From positions 1-64,000 of the forward strand of contig NZ_JAFEMD010000021.1 of NCBI RefSeq assembly GCF_016892765.1: 64,000 nt of DNA, given 5' to 3'. This document shows positions 17,633 to 27,943 of the stretch, piece by piece (within the stretch, counting starts at the first letter, position 1; each line of letters starts with the position of its first letter). The notes under the pieces are model-generated. The model saw nothing but the letters and a program-made list of their open reading frames with translations, was not told the DNA's origin and did not search any database. A program made the position numbers and the translations under genes. Source of the stretch: Microvirga arvi. GTDB taxonomy: Bacteria; Pseudomonadota; Alphaproteobacteria; Rhizobiales; Beijerinckiaceae.

Positions 17633-18797
17633 GAGCAAGGCGCTGACGATCTGGATCGTGTCCGGAGAGGAATCGGGCGACCAGCTCGGTGCGAAGCTGA
17701 TGCGGTCGCTCAAGGCGCGCCTCGGAGCCGACCGCGTGAGCTTTGGCGGTGTGGGTGGCCACGCGATGGCCAAGGAAGGCCTGAGCAGCCTGTTTCCACT
17801 CGAAGAGATCGCGGTGATGGGGATTTCCGCGGTGATCGCCCGGCTGCCTTCGATCCTCAAGCGCATTCGGTTCACCGCCGATGCCGTAGTTGCGGCAAAC
17901 CCTGACATGCTGGTCATCATCGACAGCCCGGATTTTACGCACCGCGTGGCCAAGGCGGTGCGGCAGCGTGCGCCGCAAATCCCGATCATCGACTATGTCA
18001 GCCCTTCCGTCTGGGCCTGGCGGCCAGGCCGCGCTCCGAAGATGCGCGCCTATGTGGATCACGTTCTGGCCTTGCTGCCCTTCGAGCCTGAGGCGCATCG
18101 GCGTCTGGGTGGGCCACCGACGACTTATGTCGGCCATCCGCTGATCGAGCGCCTCGGCGAGATCCGGCCGGCTCCCAGAGAGCGCAATCTCGGGGACGGC
18201 CAGCCCATCAAGCTGCTCGTCCTGCCCGGAAGCCGTCGCTCGGAAGTCAGTCGCCTCATGGAGTCCTTCGGGGCAGCTTTGGCATTGCTGAAGGAACGTT
18301 CTACGCATCCCTTCGAAGTGACGATTCCAGCCGTTTCGCATCTCGTGCAGGAAATCAGGGCTCGGGCTGAGACCTGGAATGTGAAACCCCGCATCGTGGA
18401 GGGTGAGGCCGCCAAATGGGCAGCTTTCCGTCAGGCGGATGCCGCTCTTGCCGCTTCCGGCACAGTGACACTCGAACTCGGACTGTCCGGTGTGCCGATG
18501 GTTGTAGCGTACCGGGTCTCGAAGATGGAAGAGGTGCTGAAATATCTCATCAAGGCACCCTCCATCGTGCTGACCAATCTTGTTCTCGGTGAAAACATCA
18601 TTCCGGAGCTGATCCAATGGGACTGCACGCCCGAGAAGCTAGCCGAGGCGCTCCTGCCGCTTCTCACCGATACCCCTGAGCGTCAAAAGCAGATCGAAGC
18701 CTTCGATAAACTCGACGCTCTCATGAAAATTGGCGACGAGGCACCGAGCGAGCGGTCCGCACGGATCGTGGAAGAGGTGCTGGCGGCTCGCACCTGA
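17625..18797 (+). CDS. lpxB: Lipid-A-disaccharide synthase
   Basis: GT19 glycosyltransferase joining UDP-diacylglucosamine and lipid X into the lipid A disaccharide. The N-terminus reads MAESKALTIWIVSGEESGDQLGA in part (SGEESGD being the family hallmark), with PSVWAWRPGR and LVLPGSRRSEV further on. The start is TTG 17625, preceded by GGAG at 17614-17617 with 7-nt spacing; no in-frame ATG exists nearby, and extending upstream would run through lpxI. The resulting 390 residues match E. coli LpxB (382). It overlaps the lpxI stop by 8 bp and ends the envelope cluster. Confidence 0.95.
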   Translation: MAESKALTIWIVSGEESGDQLGAKLMRSLKARLGADRVSFGGVGGHAMAKEGLSSLFPLEEIAVMGISAVIARLPSILKRIRFTADAVVAANPDMLVIIDSPDFTHRVAKAVRQRAPQIPIIDYVSPSVWAWRPGRAPKMRAYVDHVLALLPFEPEAHRRLGGPPTTYVGHPLIERLGEIRPAPRERNLGDGQPIKLLVLPGSRRSEVSRLMESFGAALALLKERSTHPFEVTIPAVSHLVQEIRARAETWNVKPRIVEGEAAKWAAFRQADAALAASGTVTLELGLSGVPMVVAYRVSKMEEVLKYLIKAPSIVLTNLVLGENIIPELIQWDCTPEKLAEALLPLLTDTPERQKQIEAFDKLDALMKIGDEAPSERSARIVEEVLAART

Positions 18798-18829
18798 GTG
18801 CCGCGCTGTTACACCCGGCAGCAGATACA

Positions 18830-18853
18830 AAAAGGGGCCGAAAGGCCCCTTTT
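18830..18853. terminator. Bidirectional terminator between lpxB and gltA
   Basis: AAAAGGGGCC (18830-18839) pairs with GGCCCCTTTT (18844-18853) across a GAAA loop. A-tract and T-tract flanks let it serve both converging genes. Confidence 0.92.
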
Positions 18854-18876
18854 AACTTGCAGCGTTTCCGCTTGTC

Positions 18877-20169
18877 TTATCCGCGCTGGGCGACCGTCAC
18901 GTAGTCACGCTCGGCGAAGCCGGTGTAGAGCTGGCGCGGGCGGCCGATGCGCTGGGACGGGTCCTCGATCATCTCGCTCCACTGGGCGATCCAACCGACC
19001 GTGCGGGCCAGCGCGAACAGCACCGTGAACATGGAGGTCGGGAAGCCCATCGCCTTCAGCGTGATGCCCGAATAGAAGTCGATGTTCGGGTAGAGCTTCT
19101 TCTCGACGAAATACTCGTCCTTGAGCGCGATCTGCTCGAGTTCCACGGCCACGTCGAGGAGCGGATCGTCCTTGATGCCGAGTTCGTTGAGAACCTCGTG
19201 GGTGGTCTTCTGCATAATGCGCGCGCGCGGGTCGTAGTTCTTGTAGACCCGGTGCCCAAAGCCCATGAGGCGGAACGGATCGTTCTTGTCCTTGGCCTTG
19301 GCAATGTATTCCGGAATGCGATCCGGCGTACCGATCTCTTCCAGCATCTTCAGAGCCGCTTCATTCGCGCCACCATGGGCAGGTCCCCATAGGCAGGCAA
19401 TGCCGGCGGCGATGCAGGCGAAGGGATTGGCACCCGACGAACCGGCGAGACGCACCGTAGAGGTCGAGGCGTTCTGCTCGTGATCAGCGTGCAGAATGAA
19501 GATCCGGTCCAGCGCGCGAGAAAGCACCGGGTTGACCTTGTACTCTTCGGCCGGAACCGCGAAGCACATGCGCAGGAAGTTGGAGGTGTAGTCCAGATCG
19601 TTCTGCGGGTACACGAAGGGCTGGCCGATGGAGTACTTGTAGGCCATCGCCGCAAGCGTCGGCATCTTCGCGATCATGCGCATGGAGGCGATCATGCGCT
19701 GGTGCGGATCCGAGATGTCTGTGGAGTCGTGATAGAAGGCCGAGAGGGCTCCGACGGAGGCGACCATGATCGCCATGGGGTGGGCATCGCGACGGAATCC
19801 GGTGAAGAACCGGTTCATCTGGTCGTGCACCATGGTGTGCCGCGTGACGCGATAGTCGAAATCGGCCTTCTGGGCCGCAGTCGGCAGTTCCCCATAGAGG
19901 AGCAGGTAGCAGGTCTCGAGGAAGTCGCCATGCTCGGCGAGCTGGTCGATCGGGTAACCGCGGTAGAGCAGGATGCCCTTGTCGCCGTCAATATAGGTGA
20001 TCTTCGACTCGGTGGCTGCCGTCGAGGTAAATCCGGGGTCGTAGGTGAACATCCCAGTCTGGCCATAGAGCTTCGAAATGTCGACGACGCTCGGGCCGAT
20101 CGTGCCTTCTTTGACCGGCAGCTCCACGGTCTTCCCGTCGACTGAAATGGTGCTGGTGCTGGAACTCAT
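18877..20169 (-). CDS. gltA: Citrate synthase
   Basis: Condenses acetyl-CoA and oxaloacetate to citrate at the entry to the TCA cycle. The 430-residue length and N-terminal beta domain ([19 protein letters not shown]) fit the type II hexameric, NADH-sensitive form of Gram-negative bacteria. Catalytic-region motifs include [27 protein letters not shown] with the conserved His, and VDFYSG-like [14 protein letters not shown]. It is convergent with lpxB and lies 165 bp downstream of gltX on the same strand. Confidence 0.97.
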   Translation of the reverse strand: MSSSTSTISVDGKTVELPVKEGTIGPSVVDISKLYGQTGMFTYDPGFTSTAATESKITYIDGDKGILLYRGYPIDQLAEHGDFLETCYLLLYGELPTAAQKADFDYRVTRHTMVHDQMNRFFTGFRRDAHPMAIMVASVGALSAFYHDSTDISDPHQRMIASMRMIAKMPTLAAMAYKYSIGQPFVYPQNDLDYTSNFLRMCFAVPAEEYKVNPVLSRALDRIFILHADHEQNASTSTVRLAGSSGANPFACIAAGIACLWGPAHGGANEAALKMLEEIGTPDRIPEYIAKAKDKNDPFRLMGFGHRVYKNYDPRARIMQKTTHEVLNELGIKDDPLLDVAVELEQIALKDEYFVEKKLYPNIDFYSGITLKAMGFPTSMFTVLFALARTVGWIAQWSEMIEDPSQRIGRPRQLYTGFAERDYVTVAQRG

Positions 20170-20334
20170 GCGTCATGGCCCTTTCAAAAGGAGGCCGGGC
20201 AGAACCTAGAGCAACCAGGGGAGCGGAGTAGGCCCTCGGGGCTGCGAAACCAGGGTTTGCCGGTCGGTTTATGGCGCCTTCGGTAGCTTATCCGTAGGGA
20301 GGGAGCAAGCACGTCTAAAGGCGAGATTCACTCA

Positions 20335-21765
20335 CTATGCAGCGGGCGCATCCTTGATCTGGTCGCGCAGCCGCAACAGGGTTTCGTCCTTGCCGAGAAC
20401 CGCCATCACGTCGAAAAGCCCGGGCGATGTCGCCCGGCCGGTGAGAGCCGCGCGGAGGGGCTGCGCCACCTGGCCGAGTTTCGCCCCGATGGTTTCCGCA
20501 TGCTGACGCACAACGGCTTCGACGCTCTGCGCCGACCAGTCAGAAACAGCTTCGAGCTTCTCGGCAATGCCGACAAGGCGAGGCCTTCCATCTGCCATCA
20601 GGCTGGCGGCCTTCTCGTCGAGATGCAGCGGGCGCTGGGCATAGAGGTAATAGGCGCTGTCGAGGAGCTCCACCAAGGTCTTGGCTCGCTCCTTCAGGCC
20701 CGGCATGGCGGACGTCAGCTTCTGACGCAGGGCCGGTTTGAAGGTGCGACCGAGATGGTGCTCATCCTTGTCCAGTTCCGGCAGCAGATCCTCCAAAGCC
20801 TGCACCAGCCGCTCGTCGTCGGTCTGGCGCATGTAATGCCCATTGAGGTTCTCAAGCTTCGCGAAGTCAAACCGGGCCGGTGAGCGGCCGATACTCCCGA
20901 GATCGAACGCATCGATCATCTCCTGAGTGGAGAAGATCTCCTGGTCGCCATGGCTCCAGCCTAGGCGCACCAGATAGTTTCGAAGAGCCTCCGGCAAATA
21001 GCCCATGCTGCGATAAGCCTCGACACCCAAGGCGCCATGACGCTTGGAGAGCTTGGCGCCATCCGGTCCATGAATAAGGGGAATATGCGCCATCTTCGGC
21101 ACATTCCAGCCGAGTGCCTGATAGATCTGGGTCTGTCGCGCGGCATTGGTGAGGTGGTCGTCGCCGCGGATGACATGCGTTACATCCATATCGTGATCAT
21201 CCACCACCACGGCCAGCATATAGGTCGGCGTGCCGTCGGAGCGCAGGAGCACGAGATCGTCGAGGTCCTTGTTCTGCCAGACGACGCGGCCTTGGACCTC
21301 GTCCTCGACCACTGTCTCGCCCTCGGCCGGCGCCTTCAGACGGATCACCGGCTTCACACCGGCCGGCGCCTCGGAGGGGTCGCGGTCACGCCAGCGCCCG
21401 TCATAGCGCAGGGGACGACCTTCCTTGCGGGCGGTCTCGCGCATCTCCTCCAGTTCCTGCTGGGAGGCATAGCAATAATAGGCGCGGCCTTGCGCAAGGA
21501 GGCTCTCGGCCACCTCCTTGTGACGGCCCGCGCGGGAGAACTGATAGACCACGTCACCGTCCCAATCGAGACCGAGCCATTTCAAGCCGTCAAGAATGGC
21601 GGCGATGGCCGCATCCGTCGAACGCTCCCGATCCGTGTCCTCGATGCGCAGAAGCATCTTGCCCCCATGCCGCTTGGCATAAAGCCAGTTGAACAGGGCC
21701 GTGCGTCCTCCTCCGATGTGCAGGAAGCCGGTGGGAGAGGGGGCGAAGCGGGTGACGACGGTCAT
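20335..21765 (-). CDS. gltX: Glutamyl-tRNA synthetase
   Basis: Class I aminoacyl-tRNA synthetase charging tRNA-Glu. The 476-residue protein starts with [20 protein letters not shown] (7-26), containing the HIGH-type signature, and has the KMSKS equivalent KLSKRHG at about residue 245. The C-terminal helical anticodon-binding domain is present. Alphaproteobacteria often keep two GltX paralogues, one of which charges tRNA-Gln for amidation; this sequence alone does not say which this is. It is divergent from comEC with a 142-bp gap. Confidence 0.96.
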   Translation of the reverse strand: MTVVTRFAPSPTGFLHIGGGRTALFNWLYAKRHGGKMLLRIEDTDRERSTDAAIAAILDGLKWLGLDWDGDVVYQFSRAGRHKEVAESLLAQGRAYYCYASQQELEEMRETARKEGRPLRYDGRWRDRDPSEAPAGVKPVIRLKAPAEGETVVEDEVQGRVVWQNKDLDDLVLLRSDGTPTYMLAVVVDDHDMDVTHVIRGDDHLTNAARQTQIYQALGWNVPKMAHIPLIHGPDGAKLSKRHGALGVEAYRSMGYLPEALRNYLVRLGWSHGDQEIFSTQEMIDAFDLGSIGRSPARFDFAKLENLNGHYMRQTDDERLVQALEDLLPELDKDEHHLGRTFKPALRQKLTSAMPGLKERAKTLVELLDSAYYLYAQRPLHLDEKAASLMADGRPRLVGIAEKLEAVSDWSAQSVEAVVRQHAETIGAKLGQVAQPLRAALTGRATSPGLFDVMAVLGKDETLLRLRDQIKDAPAA

Positions 21766-21907
21766 CGCAGGGGAACCTTGACTAAAAAAACTTTGGGCCG
21801 TGCGGCTTCAAATCCGCAGCATCATCCGACTCAATCCACAGGGCGGTTTGGGCCGGAGCGTGCGGTCGTCTAGCATGCAACGGAACCCGCGTTAAGCCGA
21901 AGCCACG

Positions 21908-24190
21908 ATGCAGGACAACCAAGAAGTGCCCCGCAGGATCCCGCGCCGCGCTGCGCGGGTTATGGCTTTGCCTTGGTCCTCAGGCATCAGCATCGCATGG
22001 AGGCTCGGGGATGGCCGAGGCTGGGTTTCCCGATGCATTGCCCGCGAGATCGAGCAGCGCCGGCTATTCCCCTGGATCGCCGTGTGCTTTGGCAGCGGCA
22101 TCCTCCTGTTCTTCCAGGCCGACGGGGAACCCGCTCTCTGGGCGCCGCTGGGAGCCTTCGGCCTTTGCTCTGCGGCAGGCATTGCACTGCGCAGGAACAT
22201 GCCTGTTCTGACGGCGCTGATTGCCTTTGCGGCCCTTTTCGCGGGCTTCTCGGCAGGTGTGATCCGCGCCCGGAGCGTGGCGGCTCCAGCTTTGAGCCGC
22301 ATCACCATCACAACCATCGCGGGCTTTATCGAGGCGGTCGAGGACCGGGAAGAAGGGCAGCGGCTTCTCATTCGGGTCGCGGAGATGAAGGACGTGGCAG
22401 TGACCGAACGTCCACGTCTCGTGCGTGCTTCCGTGCGCAACGGGGCAGGGCTGGGGGCTGGGCAGTTCATCACCGGTACAGCCCGCCTGCTGCCGCCCCC
22501 TGAAGCGGCGTGGCCCGGCGGCTACGACTTCGCCCGCGACGCCTATTACAAAGGCATCGGCGCCGTGGGCTCCATGGTCGGGCCTGTACGGCGCCTTGAT
22601 CCGCCGCCGCAACAGGATTGGTCCCTGTGGCTGGGGGCTCGTGTGGACGAAGCTCGCAATGCACTGACCCAACGCATCGCTTCGTCGATCGGCGGCGCGG
22701 CCGGTGCCGTTGGCGCTGCGCTTGTAACAGGCAAGCGCGGGCTCATTCCGGAGGCCACGAACGATGTCCTGCGCGGAGCGGGGATTTATCACATCGTATC
22801 GATCTCCGGACTGCACATGGTGCTGGCGGCCGGCACCTTCTTCTGGCTCGTGCGGGCACTACTGGCTTTGGCGCCGAGTGTCGCGCTGCTCTGGCCGGTC
22901 AAGAAGATCGCCGCTGTAGCAGCCATGATCGGAGCGACGATCTACTGCGTCTTTTCAGGCTCCGATGTTGCCACCGAGCGCTCGCTCATCATGACGCTCG
23001 TGATGTTCGGCGCGGTGCTGGTCGACCGTCCTGCCCTGAGCATCCGCAATCTCTCGATCGCTGCCCTCATCGTGCTCGCCCGCGAGCCAGAGGCGCTTTT
23101 GGGTCCAAGCTTCCAGATGTCGTTCGGAGCTGTCGCCGCCATGATGGCCCTCGTGCCGCTGATGCATCGGAGGCGAGCGGAAAGGGGCTCCGTCGCCCTT
23201 GTGGAAAGAGGCCTGCACTGGGCTGGTCAGGCAATGCTCGGGCTCGTGACGACGACGCTGGTCGCGAGCATCGCCACCGCTCCCTTTGCCGCCTACCACT
23301 TCCAGTCGCTCAACCCTTATGGCCTGATCGGCAACGCGCTCGCTCTGCCGCTTGTCTCGCTGGTGGTCATGCCTTCAGCCGTTCTCGGCGTGCTGGCCTA
23401 TCCATTTGGCCTCGACCGCCCGGTCTGGCAGGTGATGGGCGCTGCAGTCGAGCAAGTGCTTGAGGTCTCAGCCTGGGTCGGTGGCTTCAGCGGCTCGACA
23501 ATCGTGGTGCCTGCGCTAGGTGTCGGCGCTCTGGCCTTTCTGAGCCTCGGCCTGCTCGTTCTGACCATCCCGGCCTCCGCCCTCCGCTGGTTGGCCGTCT
23601 TTCCTGCTGGTGCAGGACTTGCCTTTGCCGCCGTGCCGCATCGATATGACATCTTTATCGATCGAGAGGGAGCCGGTGCTGCCGTTCGCAGCGGCAACGG
23701 GCGGCTTGCCCTCGTGGGACGCCCATCCGATTTCGTGGTCGAGCAATGGCTGCGTGCCGATGGCGATGGCAGAAATACCGACGATTCCAGCCTGAGACGG
23801 GAGACCCGATGCGACAGCGCCGGATGCGTTGTCCTCACAGGACATAGATGGCCTGTCGCCTTCGTCCAGGATTATGCGGCGTTCGAGGAGGATTGTCGTC
23901 GGGTCAGTGTGATCATCACGCGCCTGCAGGCCCCGTCGACATGCCGGCCCCCATTCTTGCTGGACAGGGAAGCCTTGAGCGCGCGCGGGGCGACCACACT
24001 TCACTTCGGGCCTCAAGGCATCGAGGTCATGTCCGTGCGGAAGGGGCGGGAGGTGATGACTTGGTCCGGCATCCCGTCAACCCATGCCAGGCAGGCCGAA
24101 GGATTGCCTGCTCAGGGGAGAAGGTCGGCAAGACCAGTCCCTGAGCAGGATCTTCCTGAAGACGACGTCAGTAGCGACGAACCAGACTGA
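21908..24190 (+). CDS. comEC: ComEC/Rec2-family membrane protein
   Basis: Predicted inner-membrane DNA-uptake channel of 760 residues. An N-terminal DUF4131-like region ([22 protein letters not shown]) is followed by the multi-spanning Competence domain, with the diagnostic [27 protein letters not shown] segment spread around residues 285-305. The C-terminal part (from about 575) resembles the metallo-beta-lactamase region in position, but I see no HxHxDH metal motif, so that domain looks degenerate. The 3' end overlaps the lexA 3' end by 23 bp in convergent orientation. Whether the cell is naturally transformable cannot be judged here. Confidence 0.88.
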   Translation: MQDNQEVPRRIPRRAARVMALPWSSGISIAWRLGDGRGWVSRCIAREIEQRRLFPWIAVCFGSGILLFFQADGEPALWAPLGAFGLCSAAGIALRRNMPVLTALIAFAALFAGFSAGVIRARSVAAPALSRITITTIAGFIEAVEDREEGQRLLIRVAEMKDVAVTERPRLVRASVRNGAGLGAGQFITGTARLLPPPEAAWPGGYDFARDAYYKGIGAVGSMVGPVRRLDPPPQQDWSLWLGARVDEARNALTQRIASSIGGAAGAVGAALVTGKRGLIPEATNDVLRGAGIYHIVSISGLHMVLAAGTFFWLVRALLALAPSVALLWPVKKIAAVAAMIGATIYCVFSGSDVATERSLIMTLVMFGAVLVDRPALSIRNLSIAALIVLAREPEALLGPSFQMSFGAVAAMMALVPLMHRRRAERGSVALVERGLHWAGQAMLGLVTTTLVASIATAPFAAYHFQSLNPYGLIGNALALPLVSLVVMPSAVLGVLAYPFGLDRPVWQVMGAAVEQVLEVSAWVGGFSGSTIVVPALGVGALAFLSLGLLVLTIPASALRWLAVFPAGAGLAFAAVPHRYDIFIDREGAGAAVRSGNGRLALVGRPSDFVVEQWLRADGDGRNTDDSSLRRETRCDSAGCVVLTGHRWPVAFVQDYAAFEEDCRRVSVIITRLQAPSTCRPPFLLDREALSARGATTLHFGPQGIEVMSVRKGREVMTWSGIPSTHARQAEGLPAQGRRSARPVPEQDLPEDDVSSDEPD

Positions 24191-24872
24191 CGAGCTTGCC
24201 CTGGATCTTGACCCGGTCAGGGCCGAGCACGCGAGTTTCGTAGGCTTGGTTGGCCGCTTCCAGCGCGATGGAGGAGCCTCGGCGCCGGAACCGCTTCAGG
24301 GTTGCTTCCTCGTCGTCAATCAGCGCGACGATGATGTCACCTGTGTTGGCATTGTCCTGCCGGCGGATCACGACGAGGTCGCCGTCGAGGATGCCTGCCT
24401 CGACCATGGAATCACCCCGCACTTCAAGCGCGAAATGATCGCCCTGGGCCAGGAAGTCGCCCGAGAGGGTGATCGAATGACTGCGGGTCTGGATCGCGGA
24501 GATCGGTACGCCGGCGGCGATCCGGCCCATGACCGGGATCGACATTTCACGGTCGCGCTGTTCGGAAGCAGGCGGGGGAGCGGCCTTCGCTTTTCCGGCC
24601 AGACCGCCTTCCACCACGCTTGGCGTGAAGCGCCTTTGGCTGCCGGCACCGCTGGTGCTCTCGGGAAGGCGGATGACTTCCAGCGCCCTCGCACGGTTCG
24701 GCAAACGGCGGATGAAGCCGCGCTCCTCGAGCGCCGTAATCAGGCGGTGGATGCCGGACTTCGATTTGAGATCGAGCGCGTCCTTCATCTCGTCGAAGGA
24801 CGGCGGGACCCCGGTTTCACGCAGCCGCTCATGAATGAAGCGGAGCAATTCGTGCTGTTTACGCGTCAGCAT
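24168..24872 (-). CDS. lexA: LexA repressor
   Basis: SOS regulator, 234 residues. The N-terminal winged helix starts [17 protein letters not shown] and includes [20 protein letters not shown]. The self-cleavage site is Ala120-Gly121 (RIAAGVP). The catalytic dyad is Ser155 (GDSMVEAGI) and Lys193 (ATLKRF). A linker of about 40 residues rich in A, G, P and S (about 70-110) is longer than in E. coli LexA (202 residues). An exact alphaproteobacterial SOS box lies 60 bp upstream, so autoregulation is very likely. In this order lexA usually sits next to moeA; here the RTX island intervenes. Confidence 0.97.
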   Translation of the reverse strand: MLTRKQHELLRFIHERLRETGVPPSFDEMKDALDLKSKSGIHRLITALEERGFIRRLPNRARALEVIRLPESTSGAGSQRRFTPSVVEGGLAGKAKAAPPPASEQRDREMSIPVMGRIAAGVPISAIQTRSHSITLSGDFLAQGDHFALEVRGDSMVEAGILDGDLVVIRRQDNANTGDIIVALIDDEEATLKRFRRRGSSIALEAANQAYETRVLGPDRVKIQGKLVSLVRRY

Positions 24873-24932
24873 GGCTGGCCCTTACTGCTCCTCAGAGGAG
24901 CGATTCTGAAACAAATCGAGAACAAGGTAGCC

Positions 24933-24947
24933 GTTCTTGCTGTGTTC
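24933..24947. promoter_or_regulatory. LexA-binding SOS box
   Basis: GTTCTTGCTGTGTTC is an exact match to GTTC-N7-GTTC, the established alphaproteobacterial LexA site. It begins 60 bp upstream of the lexA start, where it would repress lexA itself. Confidence 0.88.
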
Positions 24948-25488
24948 CGCAAGAGTGTGGTTAAGGTTGTTGCTATTTGTCAGTTGGATAGAGGATGGAT
25001 TGCACCTTAGGGGGCCCTTGCGGCCCGCCCAGCCTAATCCCGCATAAGCACGATGCTCAGGCTAATTGAGTGCCTTATCCAGTCCTATTGGCGGTGGGGC
25101 CGATGCAGGAGCAGGAGTTCCAAAACCCGTCGCACCTGCCATACATCTCAGCAAGGCATCGGAGCGTGCAACCTAGTTTCAAAGTTGAAGTCTCCAGAAG
25201 CGGAATTCATAATGCCTAGAGAAGAATTTAAAGGCCACGTTTGAAAGCATTACTAATGCAATGAACAATTAAAAATCAGTTAAATACCATCTAGTATGTT
25301 GAATAATACAGATATCAGAACCACAAAACTTAATCGTTAACCATATTCTCTCTATAACATTCAAATTTTTTTTAGGGTGGTTTCTTGATAGATCCCCCTG
25401 AATTACGGCTTGAGCAGTGCCGTAAACCAACATTGATCCTTTGATGAGGAGAGGGTTGCCTTTCGCTCGGGTTTGATGCCATAAACGC
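24948..25488. other. AT-rich gene-free stretch at the left border of the RTX island
   Basis: I see no credible gene here. The first 150 bp have ordinary composition, while 25200-25420 is conspicuously AT-rich for this chromosome, including a T8 run near 25370. No tRNA remnant, integrase fragment or terminal repeat was recognised. It probably holds the promoter of the first RTX gene and the insertion border. Short frames in it lack ribosome sites and family resemblance. Confidence 0.5.
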
Positions 25489-25500
25489 TGTAATATTACA
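25489..25500. promoter_or_regulatory. Perfect 12-bp palindrome before the first RTX gene
   Basis: TGTAATATTACA is an exact palindrome centred 35 bp before the ATG at 25529. The position and symmetry suggest an operator for a dimeric regulator. No regulator gene is adjacent, and the binding factor is unknown. Confidence 0.4.
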
Positions 25501-25528
25501 TTAAGTAAGATTGCGAGTGGAGAGCGAC

Positions 25529-27874
25529 ATGGCTGGTGGGGTAGCAACTTCTTGGAACGAGGCAACCCTCGTTTCGTTCACGCTCTCAAGTCAAGCTCAT
25601 CCGAGCACTGCCGTGCAGAACGCGGACGGCACCTACACTACCGTGTGGATGGAATATGATCCTGTTCTCGCGCGAACCGTGATCAAGGCGAAGCTTACAT
25701 CCTTCGACGGGGAAGTCATTCGGGATACCTTCGTCCTTAGCAGTACAGCTGCTTCGGGCGGCGGCTTAGGCAATCCTACTGTGACAACCCTGCCGGATGG
25801 ACGCTTCATTGTCAGCTATTCATCATCTGATGGGCGGATTTATACGAGCCTCCTGAGCCCCCAAGGTTTCCCCCTCGGTGAAACTCAAGTCAATGCAATC
25901 ATCACGGGATCGCCTCAGAATCCGGAGGTTGTTCCGATTGCCACAGGCGCATCGGCCGGTGGCTATATGGTCGTTTGGGAAGGCAATGGGGATATCAAAG
26001 CCCAGATATACAACGCCAGCGGCCAAAAGGTTGGGGGTGAGTTCCGCTTCAACACTCCTGCGAGTCCTCCTGGTGGAAGAGTTGTCGAGAGTGGAGTTCA
26101 AACCGCTACCCTCACAGATGGCCGAAGTGTTGTTGTCTATAAGCAATTTAGCGAAGGTGTTGATCCGGAAACAGGGGATGACTATTCGGTCCTCTTCTTA
26201 AGATACCGGATCATCAACCAAGACGGTTCTATCGGTGCAGAAATCAATCTGCCAACTGCAACAGAGAGCACTGACGTAAATGTCTCCGCGCTTGCAGGTG
26301 GTCGGTATCTGATTACGTGGGTAGAGGGCCCAAGAACCCGTGCGCTGGTTTACAATTCAAACGGGTCTATCGCGAACGACTATTTCATAAGCCCTGAAAA
26401 CACAGGTACTGAGCAAAAGCCCATCACAGCCGTCCTCCCCGGTGACTTCATAGCCGTGGCTTGGCTGGACTATAATGGTAGCAGTTTCACACTGCGCGCT
26501 AAGGTGCTGAATATCGACGGCTCGACACATAGACTTGAATTCGTCGTCGCAACAGGCGTCGGCGATTTTGCGCCTGAAGTCATTTCTCACAATGACGGCC
26601 GGTTCACGATTACTTGGCGCACCGACTCTGGTGCTCTCTATACGCAAACCTGGGATACCCGCAGGACGGGCTCCGATGGGTGGTTCAACTGGAGCGGCAG
26701 CGACGCTGCAAACGACAGCTATGTCGGGACAACAAACTCGGATCGCCTTTCCGGCGGAGGTGGTCACGACCGCTTGTCCGGCTACACCGGCAATGACTCG
26801 CTGACCGGCGGAGCCGGGAACGACACTCTCAAGGGCGGAAGCGGTCACGATACCCTGAATGGCGATGATGGCAACGACATTCTCTACGGAGATTCCGATG
26901 CATCCGATGTGCTCCGTGGTGGAGCGGGCGATGACACCTATTACATCCATTATCGCGGCATAGAAGCGGGTCACCAAATAGAAGAAGATCTGAATCAGCA
27001 AATTGGTGGCACGGATAAGGCGTACATCTACAGAGGAGACTTCGCCACTGTAGACGACATTAAGTCATATAGAGCTTTCTTGACGCTTCGAGGAATTGAG
27101 AGCGTCATCGTTGCTGACAACAACGACCCAACGAATATTCAATTCTCCGACAGTTTCGTTCGCGAGCACCTTGGCTCAGAACTTAATGTTGGTGTTCTCT
27201 CGGCACTAGACACTGACGGAGATACTCTAACCTGGCAACTGATCGACGATGCGAATGGCATTGTTTATCTCGAAGGGGCCGAGATCAAGGTTAAGGACCA
27301 TACAAAGCTTGACTTCGAGCAGTTGGAAACACGCGACTTTACCTTTACGGTCAGAGTTACTGATGGTTTAGGAAACTCTTTTGAGAAGTCCTTTACCGTT
27401 GCTGTCGAAAATATCGTTACAGAGCGTGTAACTGGGACCAGCGGGAACGACGCCATCAAAGGTGGTGGCGGCAAAGATCGGCTTACTGGTGGTGATGGTA
27501 ATGATACCCTATCAGGTGGAGCAGAGACGGACACACTAACTGGGGGTGCGGGCGAAGACGTCTTCCTCTTCGACTCGCGCTTTGCAAGTTCGAATATAGA
27601 CACCATTTCGAACTTCGAAGTTTCTGCTGACAAGATCCACTTGGAACGAGACATTTTCACAGCATTTGCTGAAAGCGACGTCGGCAAAAACCTCGACATC
27701 AATGCCTTCGTCATCGGAACGACAGCTCTTAGTACTGAGGATCGTATTATCTATGACCCACAGTCAGGAAAGCTGTTCTACGACAGTGATGGAAGCGGTG
27801 GCGTTGCAGCGCGGCACTTTGCTACTCTCGGGCTAAATCTCAACCTGAATAACGGCCATTTCTTCATAGTGTAA
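25529..27874 (+). CDS. RTX calcium-binding protein with beta-propeller-like N-terminal half
   Basis: Predicted secreted protein of 781 residues without a Sec signal peptide. Residues about 20-390 contain at least five spaced repeats of the form DGRFIVSYSSSDGRIYTSLL, GGYMVVWEGNGDIKAQIYN or GGRYLITWVEGPRTRALVYN, suggesting a beta-propeller. RTX nonapeptides (GGxGxDxLx) occupy 404-474 and 639-683. Between them a cadherin-like stretch contains DFTFTVRVTDGLG. The C-terminal module ends HFFIV. Ca-bound RTX rolls and an uncleaved C-terminal signal are typical of type I secretion. ATG 25529 has GGAG 6 nt upstream; a TTG six codons earlier lacks one. No protease motif (HExxH) was seen, so the role (adhesin, matrix protein) is unresolved. 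Confidence 0.85.
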   Translation: MAGGVATSWNEATLVSFTLSSQAHPSTAVQNADGTYTTVWMEYDPVLARTVIKAKLTSFDGEVIRDTFVLSSTAASGGGLGNPTVTTLPDGRFIVSYSSSDGRIYTSLLSPQGFPLGETQVNAIITGSPQNPEVVPIATGASAGGYMVVWEGNGDIKAQIYNASGQKVGGEFRFNTPASPPGGRVVESGVQTATLTDGRSVVVYKQFSEGVDPETGDDYSVLFLRYRIINQDGSIGAEINLPTATESTDVNVSALAGGRYLITWVEGPRTRALVYNSNGSIANDYFISPENTGTEQKPITAVLPGDFIAVAWLDYNGSSFTLRAKVLNIDGSTHRLEFVVATGVGDFAPEVISHNDGRFTITWRTDSGALYTQTWDTRRTGSDGWFNWSGSDAANDSYVGTTNSDRLSGGGGHDRLSGYTGNDSLTGGAGNDTLKGGSGHDTLNGDDGNDILYGDSDASDVLRGGAGDDTYYIHYRGIEAGHQIEEDLNQQIGGTDKAYIYRGDFATVDDIKSYRAFLTLRGIESVIVADNNDPTNIQFSDSFVREHLGSELNVGVLSALDTDGDTLTWQLIDDANGIVYLEGAEIKVKDHTKLDFEQLETRDFTFTVRVTDGLGNSFEKSFTVAVENIVTERVTGTSGNDAIKGGGGKDRLTGGDGNDTLSGGAETDTLTGGAGEDVFLFDSRFASSNIDTISNFEVSADKIHLERDIFTAFAESDVGKNLDINAFVIGTTALSTEDRIIYDPQSGKLFYDSDGSGGVAARHFATLGLNLNLNNGHFFIV

Positions 27875-27943
27875 CTCTTTGCCAAAGGCTGATCGGCTCT
27901 GCCCGTGCTAAGAGAAACATGATAACGTAAGGAAAATCACAAG

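Noticed and set aside
25269-25565. 98-codon minus-strand frame upstream of the first RTX gene
   Set aside because: It crosses the RTX start region, lacks a ribosome site and resembles no family; it contains the AT-rich promoter zone.
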